Positions 1-6,008 are shown, numbered from the stretch's first letter. The stretch: 6,774 bases of DNA from Litorivivens sp041619575 (GCA_041619575.1 JBFKDP010000226.1:1-6774); one strand, 5' to 3'. The notes: generated by a model from the sequence alone, not told the origin. Numbers and translations: made by a program.

Positions 1-504
1 GAAGGCGTCTGGAAGCTCCTTTTCATTGTTACTGGTAATGATAATGATCGGCCGGTGCTTAGCCCTGATGGTTTCACCGGTCTCGTAGACAAAAAACTCC
101 ATCTTATCGAGTTCCACCAGCAGATCATTTGGAAATTCAATATCGGCCTTATCAATCTCATCAATTAACAGAACGACCTGCTCGTCAGCGGCGAAGGCTT
201 CCCACAGCTTGCCACGTTTAATGTAGTTGGCAATATCGTGAACTTTTTCGTCTCCCAGTTGTGAGTCACGCAGGCGCGATACCGCATCGTATTCATACAG
301 GCCTTGCTGCGCTTTGGTGGTTGACTTGATATGCCACTGTAGCAGGGGTTTGCCCAGACCCTTAGCAACCTCTTCTGCCAACATGGTTTTACCTGTACCG
401 GGCTCACCCTTAATCAGCAGAGGTCGCTGCAGTGCAACTGCGGAATCAACCGCCAAACGCAAATCATCCGTTGCAACGTAGTTGTCTGTACCCTGAAACT
501 TCAT
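1..504 (-). CDS. MoxR-family AAA+ ATPase, N-terminal 168 residues (gene continues beyond base 1)
   Basis: The gene starts at ATG 504-502 and stays open to the window edge, so the C-terminal part is missing. The protein begins MKFQGTDNYVA. It carries a Walker A motif GEPGTGKT (residues 33-40), a Walker B stretch VLLIDEID (111-118) and a sensor-1 region ITSNNEKELPDAF (156-168). These are hallmarks of the MoxR/CoxD-like AAA+ group. Members of this family act as ATP-driven chaperones that mature or activate metalloenzymes or protein complexes, usually with a von Willebrand factor A (CoxE-like) protein encoded next door. Such a partner would lie beyond base 1 and cannot be seen here. An AAAGGA ribosome site sits 9 nt before the ATG and supports this start. 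The upstream gap of 122 bp is larger than the gaps between the other genes, so it may be the last unit of the operon or have its own promoter. The client is unknown. The family call is firm; the function is inferred. Confidence 0.93.
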   Translation of the reverse strand, partial: MKFQGTDNYVATDDLRLAVDSAVALQRPLLIKGEPGTGKTMLAEEVAKGLGKPLLQWHIKSTTKAQQGLYEYDAVSRLRDSQLGDEKVHDIANYIKRGKLWEAFAADEQVVLLIDEIDKADIEFPNDLLVELDKMEFFVYETGETIRAKHRPIIIITSNNEKELPDAF

Positions 505-513
505 GCCTGTAAA

Positions 514-519
514 TCCTTT
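514..519 (-). promoter_or_regulatory. Ribosome binding site of the MoxR-type gene
   Basis: The minus strand reads AAAGGA, with 9 nt between it and the ATG at 504-502. It supports the chosen start of the truncated MoxR-type ATPase. Confidence 0.7.
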
Positions 520-555
520 GTTGAAAACCTGAAAATTGAATTTGCGTTCGCCAAG

Positions 556-586
556 GCCGGTCTGGCCGAGCCGGTCTGCCCGAGCC
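556..586. repeat. 14-bp tandem repeat, two copies plus a 3-bp remnant
   Basis: Bases 556-569 (GCCGGTCTGGCCGA) repeat directly as 570-583 (GCCGGTCTGCCCGA) with one mismatch, followed by GCC at 584-586. The repeat lies in the non-coding gap between the stop of the small membrane protein gene and the MoxR-type gene. It is GC-rich and partly self-complementary (GGCC motifs), so the transcript could fold here. No T tract follows, so it does not look like an intrinsic terminator. It may simply be a small slippage duplication. Confidence 0.7.
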
Positions 587-626
587 CAGATTGAGGCTAT
601 GCAAGCCGCACCCGGCCAGCAATTCC

Positions 627-1022
627 TCAATCGGCCAGTTCACTTACCTTTTCGGTCACCTCGTCCGCCGGCACGACTCGCTTTGCACGCCAGCGACGTC
701 CGATTTTGACCAGTATAGTCGCTGAAATGACTGCTCCAATGACCGCAAAGGCCAAAATATTACCCGCCTTCACCGCAGCAATGGTATTGCCGATAAAGGC
801 ACCCAGAAACAACACAACCATGGCCGGCACCAGTACCGCGGCATTATCCTCGTGATAAACGGGCAGCAGCATCATTACGCTGGCACAGAGTCGAATAATA
901 CCGCGCAGATAGTCATTGCGGATGCCCCGAGTCCAGTAGCAGCCAATGCTTATCAGTACGACACAGGCACCCAAGTAGAAGCCCCACGCCGTTACATATT
1001 CCTGATACGCCTGTGTATCCAT
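627..1022 (-). CDS. Small multi-pass membrane protein, unrecognised (131 aa)
   Basis: I do not recognise the family. The protein starts MDTQAYQEYVTAWGFYLG and has four hydrophobic segments at about residues 13-30, 43-57, 62-84 and 88-106. A basic stretch (KIGRRWRAKR, about 106-115) and an acidic C-terminal tail ending SELAD follow. The positive cluster after helix 4 suggests that the C-terminus is cytoplasmic. I chose the ATG at 1022-1020 because GGGGA lies 10 nt upstream. A GTG at 1046-1044 would add eight residues but has no good ribosome site. The gene begins 44 bp after the ycgN stop and precedes the MoxR-type gene, in the same direction, so it is probably in the same transcript. No catalytic motif is visible. 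It could be an accessory to the MoxR system or an unrelated passenger. That it is a real membrane protein is well supported by the continuous helix pattern; its function is unknown. Confidence 0.8.
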   Translation of the reverse strand: MDTQAYQEYVTAWGFYLGACVVLISIGCYWTRGIRNDYLRGIIRLCASVMMLLPVYHEDNAAVLVPAMVVLFLGAFIGNTIAAVKAGNILAFAVIGAVISATILVKIGRRWRAKRVVPADEVTEKVSELAD

Positions 1023-1032
1023 TACATCTACT

Positions 1033-1037
1033 TCCCC
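1033..1037 (-). promoter_or_regulatory. Ribosome binding site that favours the ATG at 1022
   Basis: GGGGA on the minus strand lies 10 nt before the ATG at 1022-1020. The alternative in-frame GTG at 1046-1044 has no comparable site, so the shorter 131-residue protein is preferred. Confidence 0.5.
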
Positions 1038-1066
1038 ACTAACCACTAAAGCTTGATTTTCCAGTA

Positions 1067-1504
1067 CTACTCAACCCAATGTACAATATGCTCCACCAGC
1101 TCATCGGGGTGCACATGACGCTCACTGACGCAGCGACCTTCGATGGAGTGCCCCTCCCGATGAACCAGCTCGCGATCACCCGATATCAAGTGGTGCCAGT
1201 CCGGCAGAGGCTGACCATTCTCTATCAGGCGATAGGCGCAACTCGCTGGCAGCCATTGCAGGTTATCCACATCATCCGGCGTGAGCTTGACGCAGGTGGG
1301 TTCAAGCTTAAAGCGCTCAGCGTAATTGCTGCATTGACAGCTTTCAATGTCCAGCAACTGACAGGCTACCGAGGTGTAGTAAATCTTGCCGTCGTCCTCG
1401 TCTTCCAACTTATGCAAACAGCACTTGCCACAGCCGTCACACAGAAGCTCCCACTCCTCGTCAGACATCTCGCCTATGCTTTTGTTTTCCCAGTACTTAT
1501 CCAT
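1067..1504 (-). CDS. ycgN: YcgN family protein (UPF0260), cysteine-rich
   Basis: This 145-residue protein matches the YcgN/UPF0260 family along its whole length (E. coli YcgN is about 150 residues). Family landmarks are EWELLCDGCGKCCLHKLED (residues 18-36), the VACQLLD segment with C48, the CQCSNY motif (C56, C58), C71, and WLPASCAYRL (84-93). The cluster C22-x2-C25-x2-C28-C29 together with the later cysteines looks like a metal or iron-sulfur ligand set of the CxxCxxCC type. The biochemical role is not established for the family as far as I know. The ATG follows the ycgL stop directly (TAAATG across 1507-1502) and has no Shine-Dalgarno of its own, so its translation probably depends on ribosomes finishing ycgL. 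The protein is probably cytosolic, since no signal peptide or membrane segment is seen. The family call is very secure; metal binding is an inference. Confidence 0.96.
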   Translation of the reverse strand: MDKYWENKSIGEMSDEEWELLCDGCGKCCLHKLEDEDDGKIYYTSVACQLLDIESCQCSNYAERFKLEPTCVKLTPDDVDNLQWLPASCAYRLIENGQPLPDWHHLISGDRELVHREGHSIEGRCVSERHVHPDELVEHIVHWVE

Positions 1505-1768
1505 TTAGTCTTGGCGTGTGGTTTCTGCTGGGGGAACCGGTGGTAACTGGAGAAAGAAGCCCTGATCGGTAACCGCCTCAATGACTTTTGACGCATCGGC
1601 CCGAGCCAGTTTTCTTTCTGGCGTCAGGCCCAGAGTCATCGCGAGTTCCGGTTTGCCAAACTGGTTTAACAAGGCTTCAGGAACGCGCTCGAGCCCCCGC
1701 GCTTTTTCTACGTAAAGGTAGGTACCCTCTTTTTTGGGGCTCCGATAAATGCTCACAATCAATGTCAT
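1505..1768 (-). CDS. ycgL: YcgL domain protein
   Basis: This 87-residue protein matches the YcgL family: IYRSPKKEGTYLYVEK (residues 7-22), RVPEALLNQFGKPELAM (28-44) and DQGFFLQLPPVPP (68-80), the last being the characteristic C-terminal motif. Compared with E. coli YcgL it lacks a short N-terminal and a longer C-terminal extension and is close to the bare domain. The function is not firmly known. The fixed neighbourhood with rnd and ycgN suggests a link to RNA metabolism, which is an inference. The ATG overlaps the rnd stop (ATGA, 1768-1765). A strong GGAGG site with a 4-nt spacer supports the start and could let this gene be translated well even at a coupled junction. It is followed immediately by ycgN. 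Confidence 0.96.
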   Translation of the reverse strand: MTLIVSIYRSPKKEGTYLYVEKARGLERVPEALLNQFGKPELAMTLGLTPERKLARADASKVIEAVTDQGFFLQLPPVPPAETTRQD

Positions 1769-2868
1769 GGGGCCTCCATAGCCAGGCGGTCAGTCAGGGG
1801 GGCCAATGCTTCTGTACGCCAGCCCTGCAGGTCAGGTGGCAAACCTCCGGAGCGAACGAGTTCCTCCAGATCACGCTTGTTCAACAGCATTTCTCGAGGA
1901 ATGTGCATGGCCTCACTAATCCGATCTAAATCATCCCGCAATTGCTTGGCGACAGCCTTCTGCCCGCCCTCAAGCGGCCTGGTCAGTGCTTCGGTCGCCG
2001 ATATCGGCTCGGCCGAAGCCAGAATCTCGCAGATGCGCTCACCGTGCTTGCGCACAGTAGATTCACGCATATCCGCAATACCCGCCAGGGCTGCAGGGTG
2101 GGTGGGTGCTCTGCGGGCAATCTCAACGCAGACAGCGTCTTTGATCACCCGTCCGCGGGGTATATCCAGTTCGCGCGCCATCGCCTCGCGCCAGGCGCAC
2201 ACCGCCTTTAGGCGACCCTGCTGCACAGGGCTCAGTTTCCAGCCAGACTTGATGCGTCTGAAATATTGCTCAGGCTCTGTGGACTGCATAGAGGATCGAA
2301 CCTGTCGCTCACCCTCTTCCAGCCACCAGGCCATACGGTCACTGCCTTCCAGGCGGCTCTGAATCCGCTGAAAGGCTGGTAATAGGTGCTCGACATCCAG
2401 GGCTGCGTAGACACATTGATTATCCGATAAGGGACGCAGCAACCAGTTAGAGCGTGTCTCGCCCTTTTCAACCGAAATACCGAGCAGCTGATCAATCAGT
2501 TTCTGGTAGCCGAGGCCACTCCCCAGCCCCGCCAGCCCCGCCCCAACCTGCGTGTCCAGCAAAGGCTGGGGAACGCAGTCCAGCAAGCGCTGGAAGACTT
2601 CCATATCTTCACTGACCGAGTGCAGAACCTTGATAATTGACGGGTCAAGCAACAGGTCGCGCAGGGGTTGCCATTGACTAATCGGCAGCGGATCAATCAG
2701 GAAAATTTTCTGGCCATCGGATAACTGCAGTAATGCAGGGATTGGGTAAAACGTGTCCGTGCGCATAAACTCTGTGTCGACCGCGAGCGTACTCGCCCCG
2801 GCCAGATAGTTTACGCAGCTTGCCAGAGACGTATCGGTGTCTACCCAATCAAAATCGACGGTGCTCAT
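1765..2868 (-). CDS. rnd: Ribonuclease D
   Basis: This 367-residue protein, about the usual length for the family, is a 3'-to-5' exoribonuclease of the DEDD superfamily. RNase D trims the 3' ends of tRNA precursors and other small stable RNAs in the cytoplasm. The Exo I motif is LAVDTEF, with D31 and E33. Exo II is HSVSEDMEVF, with D88. Exo III is the DEDDy type YAALD, with Y154 and D158. All five catalytic residues are therefore present. The region around residues 210-290 (SPVQQGRLKAVCAWREAMARELD and IPRGRVIKD onwards) is the HRDC domain, and a second helical HRDC-like part fills the C-terminus. The ATG overlaps the recR stop (ATGA, 2868-2865) and the gene's own stop overlaps the ycgL start, so it sits mid-operon with likely translational coupling. 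No clear ribosome site lies before it. Nothing suggests damage to the gene. Confidence 0.97.
   Translation of the reverse strand: MSTVDFDWVDTDTSLASCVNYLAGASTLAVDTEFMRTDTFYPIPALLQLSDGQKIFLIDPLPISQWQPLRDLLLDPSIIKVLHSVSEDMEVFQRLLDCVPQPLLDTQVGAGLAGLGSGLGYQKLIDQLLGISVEKGETRSNWLLRPLSDNQCVYAALDVEHLLPAFQRIQSRLEGSDRMAWWLEEGERQVRSSMQSTEPEQYFRRIKSGWKLSPVQQGRLKAVCAWREAMARELDIPRGRVIKDAVCVEIARRAPTHPAALAGIADMRESTVRKHGERICEILASAEPISATEALTRPLEGGQKAVAKQLRDDLDRISEAMHIPREMLLNKRDLEELVRSGGLPPDLQGWRTEALAPLTDRLAMEAP
1773..1777 (-). promoter_or_regulatory. Strong Shine-Dalgarno (GGAGG) of ycgL
   Basis: The minus strand reads GGAGG with a 4-nt spacer to the ycgL ATG at 1768. It lies inside the 3' end of rnd and is the best ribosome site within the overlapping recR-to-ycgN run, so it fixes the ycgL start. 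Confidence 0.7.
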
Positions 2869-3464
2869 TCGACAAGCCGCCGGCCACTGAGTGCGTGCGC
2901 GAGAGTTCCACTATCCACGTACTCGAGTTCTCCTCCCAGAGGCACGCCATGCGCAATACGCGAGACACCCACCCCGATCTGGCGAAGTTGCTCGGTGATG
3001 TAATAGGCCGTTGCTTCACCTTCTACAGTGGGGTTAGTGGCCAGAATCAACTCTTTAATGTCTAACTCCCTCGCGCGGTTCAGCAGCTGGTCGATACCAA
3101 TCTCTTCGGGGCCAATGCCATCTATCGGCGACAAATGCCCCATTAAAACAAAATATTGGCCGTTATAGCCCCCCGCCTGTTCAAGCGCTACAACGTCTGC
3201 GGGAGATTCCACCACACAGATAATTGATCGGTCCCGCTTTTCACTGGCACAGATTGAGCACACCTCGAATTCCGTCAAGCTGCGACAGTATTTACACTGC
3301 CCGATGGTCTGTACCGCCTTTTCCAAGGCCAGACTCAGTGTGCTGGCTCCCGGGCGGTTATGCTGTAGCAAATCAAACGCCATTCTCTGTGCGGACTTTC
3401 GCCCAACACCCTGTAGGCATCGAAGTGCGTCAATTAACTCTTCTATTGCAGGGCTGAACTGCAT
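2865..3464 (-). CDS. recR: Recombination mediator protein RecR
   Basis: This 199-residue protein has the full family length. RecR acts with RecO (and RecF) to load RecA onto SSB-coated single-stranded DNA at gaps. The order of parts is: an N-terminal helix-hairpin-helix around LQGVGRKSAQRMAF (residues 17-30); a four-cysteine zinc finger C57-x2-C60-x8-C69-x2-C72; a Toprim domain from about 80 (IICVVES with E86, later GIGPEEIGIDQLL and ILATNPTVEGEATAYY); and the C-terminal Walker-B-like tail RIAHGVPLGGELEYVDSGTL. The start codon lies 2 bp after the ybaB stop and no Shine-Dalgarno is visible, so it is probably translated by ribosomes leaving ybaB. The dnaX-ybaB-recR order is conserved in many bacteria. 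Confidence 0.98.
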   Translation of the reverse strand: MQFSPAIEELIDALRCLQGVGRKSAQRMAFDLLQHNRPGASTLSLALEKAVQTIGQCKYCRSLTEFEVCSICASEKRDRSIICVVESPADVVALEQAGGYNGQYFVLMGHLSPIDGIGPEEIGIDQLLNRARELDIKELILATNPTVEGEATAYYITEQLRQIGVGVSRIAHGVPLGGELEYVDSGTLAHALSGRRLVE

Positions 3465-3466
3465 TG

Positions 3467-3787
3467 TCAGAAAGGCATCTTGAAGCCGCCGGGCATACCC
3501 GCGCCGCCAAACATCTTGCCGAGTGAATTCTTGTTGTTTTCCTCAACACGTCGCACAGCGTCATTCACGGCGGCGGTAATCAGGTCTTCCAACATTGTCT
3601 TTTCTTCTGTCAGAAGACTGTCGTCGATACTGATATTTTTCACATCATGGCGGCCATTCATGGTGACACGAACCATGCCTGCGCCTGATTCACCGGTTAC
3701 TTCCTGTTGCGCGAGCTCTTGCTGGGCTTTTTGCATTTGCTCCTGCATTTTGCCGGCTTGCTTCATCAAGTCATTTAGATCTGGCAT
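3467..3787 (-). CDS. ybaB: Nucleoid-associated protein YbaB/EbfC
   Basis: This 106-residue protein has the normal length for a YbaB/EbfC family member, a dimeric DNA-binding protein of the nucleoid whose gene almost always lies between dnaX and recR. The N-terminal helix DLNDLMKQAGKMQEQMQKAQQ is Met/Gln-rich and coiled-coil-like. The core VRVTMNGRHDVKNISID (about 39-55) forms the family's beta segment, followed by a helix (LITAAVNDAVRRVEE). The tail is Gly/Met-rich (GKMFGGAGMPGGFKMPF). A GGA site about 9 nt upstream supports the ATG at 3787. The role in repair or nucleoid structure is known of the family, not shown here. The 93-bp spacer upstream, with its palindrome, could carry a regulatory site for ybaB-recR. 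Confidence 0.97.
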   Translation of the reverse strand: MPDLNDLMKQAGKMQEQMQKAQQELAQQEVTGESGAGMVRVTMNGRHDVKNISIDDSLLTEEKTMLEDLITAAVNDAVRRVEENNKNSLGKMFGGAGMPGGFKMPF

Positions 3788-3847
3788 TGTCTATTTTCCA
3801 ATACTTACCTGTGTTGGGTGTTTTCCGCTCTGGCCACTTGCGTCATG

Positions 3848-3863
3848 CCTATATGCATATAGG
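3848..3863. promoter_or_regulatory. Perfect 16-bp palindrome in the dnaX-ybaB spacer
   Basis: CCTATATGCATATAGG reads the same on both strands. It lies 17 bp beyond the dnaX stop and about 60 bp before the ybaB start. An outer inverted repeat (CCTGTGT at 3808-3814 and ACACAGG at 3865-3871) encloses it. It could be a dimeric protein-binding site. As RNA, the stem would have no room for a loop, or a 4-base loop with six pairs, and no U run follows, so it is not a convincing terminator. No good -35/-10 pair was found beside it. Confidence 0.4.
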
Positions 3864-3880
3864 GACACAGGCCAATTATC

Positions 3881-5737
3881 TTAGTGCGATGGTCGTGGCC
3901 GGATACTGGACTCGTCGATCGACGCATCAAATTCCTGAACAAGCCGCTGCACATTCGGGTCGGCCTGTATCAGTTCACGCAGATCAGCCAGGTGTTCGCG
4001 CTCCATTCTCTGCGCAAATTCGGCTGGCGTTTCCTGCGTTACGGAGGTGATCTGCAAGTCGATGCTGAGTGCTGAATTAAAATACCCGGTCAGAGCCTTT
4101 TCGAAACGATCTTTATGGGCATCATTCAATAAATTAGCGTTAGCTGGATCTATATGGAAGTAAAGACGCGGCGCAGATGTCTCTGCCGATGCCTCAGGGA
4201 GGTCGACCCGCTCCAGCACGCAGTGACTACAAATTGATTGCAACAGCCCCGCCAGCCCGAAATCAGCAAAGCACTCGCGCCATAAATCCGGAGTCAAATC
4301 GGCAAGGCGCACGCTGGACCTTGTCTCAACCGCAGCGATATCAGCATTGTGAAGCTCAGCAGGCTGAGGTTGCGTTGGAGGGCTCGGCGGAGATCTCAGG
4401 GAAACAGCAGGTTCCTCAGCATTTGGCGACTGCGTTGCCTCAGGTGTAGTGTCGGCTTGATAAGCATCTACAGACGCAGACTCAGCCTGTACAGGCGCCG
4501 CAGCCGCGCCCGGCCCGGCCTGTTGCGTAGAGCTGCCAGCAGTCCCGGCTTGCGAAGGTGCAGGCCCCTCACTCGCCGGGACTGAGGGCTTTTTTGCTTT
4601 GTCATTTCCAGTAGCCCCTGCGCCACCATTTGCCGGCGGCAACTGATGTACACCGGCGGGCTTGAAAGCCAGCATCCGCAATAACACCATTTCAAAACCA
4701 CTGCGCGCATCTGGCGCCAGCGGTAGGTCACGCCGTCCACTCAGGCCCACTTGATAGAAGAATTGAACATCTTCAGCGGGCAGATTTTCGGCGAGAGTTT
4801 TGACTTCCTCGTGATCAGCCTCCGAGCGATCCAGCGCATCCGGTACTGCCTGAACTAGAGCAATGCGATGCATCAGACCAATCAGGTCTACCAGCACTGC
4901 GCTGAAGTCTACCCCCTGTTCTGCCAAGTTATGAACTACAGAGAGCACACCGCCGGCATCACCGAGCTGTAACTGCTTTGCCAAGTCACAGACAGCAGAG
5001 CGATCGATACTGCCAAGCATGGAGGCAACGTCTTGCGCCTGCAACTTACCGCCACCGAATGCAATGGCCTGATCTGTGAGACTCAGGGCATCGCGCATAC
5101 TGCCTTCCGCAGCCCGCGCAATTTGCCACAAGGCCTCATCGTCACTACTGATCATCTCCTTGTCGAGTATGTGTTTGAGGTGCTCGACTATGCGCTCGGG
5201 GGTCATATTCTTCAGGCTGAACTGAAGACAACGCGACAGAATCGTGGCAGGAATTTTCTGCGGATCCGTAGTCGCAAGCAGGAATTTAACGTGAGGCGGA
5301 GGCTCTTCCAGAGTTTTCAGCAGCGCATTAAAGCTGTGACCTGAAAGCATGTGAACTTCATCGATTAGATAGACTTTATAGCGACCACGTGTTGGCGTGT
5401 ACTGTACGTTCTCAAGTAGCTCGCGGGTATCGTCGACTTTGGTCTTTGATGCCGCGTCCACTTCGATTAGATCAACAAAGCGACCTTCATTGATGGACAC
5501 GCAGGCACCGCAGGTACCGCAGGGTTCAGAACTGACTCCGCTCTCGCAGTTCAGGCACTTGGCCAGAATGCGAGCGATAGTTGTTTTGCCTACGCCGCGC
5601 GTACCGGTGAATAGATAAGCATGGTGCAGCCGGTCGTGATCGAGGGCATTCACAAGCGCCTTGAGGACATGCGACTGCCCGGCCATTTCGCGAAACGTTC
5701 GGGGCCGCCACTTGCGTGCTAAAACCTGATAACTCAT
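3881..5737 (-). CDS. dnaX: DNA polymerase III tau subunit (with gamma by -1 frameshift)
   Basis: The 618-residue product is the tau subunit of the clamp loader. It loads the sliding clamp onto DNA using ATP and ties polymerase cores and the DnaB helicase together. The start MSYQVLARKWRPRTF is typical of DnaX. Walker A is GTRGVGKT (residues 45-52). A zinc module uses C64, C73, C76 and C79. Walker B is LIDEVHML (124-131), sensor 1 is ATTDPQKIP (155-163), and the SRC motif is S168-R169-C170, which supplies the arginine finger. Sensor 2 is GSMRDALSLTDQ (212-223). Domain III runs to about 365, followed by a low-complexity Pro/Ala/Gln-rich linker (about 370-455). The rest is the tau-only C-terminal region for helicase and alpha-subunit contact. 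At K382-K383 the message has a frameshift signal that would end a gamma form at about 389 residues. ATG 5737 is preceded by AAGGG (10 nt spacer) and AGG (3 nt spacer). ffs lies 94 bp upstream. Confidence 0.98.
   Translation of the reverse strand: MSYQVLARKWRPRTFREMAGQSHVLKALVNALDHDRLHHAYLFTGTRGVGKTTIARILAKCLNCESGVSSEPCGTCGACVSINEGRFVDLIEVDAASKTKVDDTRELLENVQYTPTRGRYKVYLIDEVHMLSGHSFNALLKTLEEPPPHVKFLLATTDPQKIPATILSRCLQFSLKNMTPERIVEHLKHILDKEMISSDDEALWQIARAAEGSMRDALSLTDQAIAFGGGKLQAQDVASMLGSIDRSAVCDLAKQLQLGDAGGVLSVVHNLAEQGVDFSAVLVDLIGLMHRIALVQAVPDALDRSEADHEEVKTLAENLPAEDVQFFYQVGLSGRRDLPLAPDARSGFEMVLLRMLAFKPAGVHQLPPANGGAGATGNDKAKKPSVPASEGPAPSQAGTAGSSTQQAGPGAAAAPVQAESASVDAYQADTTPEATQSPNAEEPAVSLRSPPSPPTQPQPAELHNADIAAVETRSSVRLADLTPDLWRECFADFGLAGLLQSICSHCVLERVDLPEASAETSAPRLYFHIDPANANLLNDAHKDRFEKALTGYFNSALSIDLQITSVTQETPAEFAQRMEREHLADLRELIQADPNVQRLVQEFDASIDESSIRPRPSH
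4540..4595 (-). promoter_or_regulatory. Programmed -1 ribosomal frameshift signal in dnaX (gamma subunit)
   Basis: On the minus strand the heptamer A AAA AAG occupies 4595-4589. It is in the correct phase, since base 4595 is the third base of codon 381 (GCA AAA AAG). This is the same slip site as in E. coli dnaX. After a 4-nt spacer a perfect 10-bp stem follows: CAGTCCCGGC (4584-4575) pairs with GCCGGGACTG (4549-4540) around a 25-nt loop. Slipping back one base reads Ala-Leu-Ser-Pro-Gly-Glu and then TGA at 4571-4569, giving a 389-residue gamma. The upstream stimulatory Shine-Dalgarno known in E. coli is weak here: GGA lies 11 nt before the heptamer and AGGGG 19 nt before it. Confidence 0.88.
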
Positions 5738-5831
5738 CTGCCTGGGACCCTTAAATTGGCTGACGGAAAGTATTGGCTAAAGCCGCCTAGGATACACCAG
5801 CTGGAACCGATCTTGAAATTATTGGGAGGAA
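5738..5831 (-). other. Gap between ffs and dnaX without a clear terminator
   Basis: In 94 bp I find only a tiny stem GGC-TTTA-GCC and the palindrome CCAGCTGG. Neither is followed by a T run. A possible -10 (TATCCT) lies 17 nt after a poor -35 (TTCAAG), too weak to call. The dnaX ribosome site (AAGGG, 5752-5748) lies at its end. The simplest reading is that transcription from the ffs promoter may continue into dnaX, with 4.5S RNA cut out by processing. Confidence 0.45.
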
Positions 5832-5944
<113 letters not shown>

Positions 5945-5951
5945 ATAACGT

Positions 5952-5971
5952 GCGACCGTGCCTACGGCCGC
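5952..5971 (-). promoter_or_regulatory. Hairpin in the ffs 5' leader
   Basis: On the minus strand GCGGCCGT (5971-5964) and ACGGTCGC (5959-5952) form an 8-bp stem with one G-U pair and the loop AGGC. It begins about where transcription from the predicted promoter would start and ends 7 nt before the mature 5' end of 4.5S RNA. It would therefore cap the precursor leader that RNase P removes in E. coli. It could instead end the upstream lipoprotein transcript, but no U run follows. Confidence 0.55.
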
Positions 5972-5979
5972 GGCGCGAC

Positions 5980-6008
5980 ATTGTCTGTTATCTGTGGCGT
6001 AGTTTCAA
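5980..6008 (-). promoter_or_regulatory. Sigma-70-type promoter of ffs
   Basis: The minus strand has TTGAAA (6008-6003; 5 of 6 to consensus), a 17-nt spacer, and GACAAT (5985-5980; 4 of 6). The bases after the -10 (GTCGCGCC) are GC-rich, the kind of discriminator found at stringently controlled stable-RNA promoters such as E. coli ffs. The start point would be near 5973, giving a leader of about 29 nt before 4.5S RNA. It lies in the gap after the lipoprotein gene. Confidence 0.65.

Noticed and set aside
591..630. Inverted repeat TTGAGG/CCTCAA around the end of the small membrane protein gene as a terminator
   Set aside because: Only 6 bp with a 28-nt loop and no T run; readily explained by chance.
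3480..4585. Open plus-strand frames opposite ybaB and dnaX, including 3480-3884, 3787-4050 and 4349-4585
   Set aside because: They are antisense to securely identified genes, have no family resemblance or good ribosome sites, and show biased low-complexity composition.
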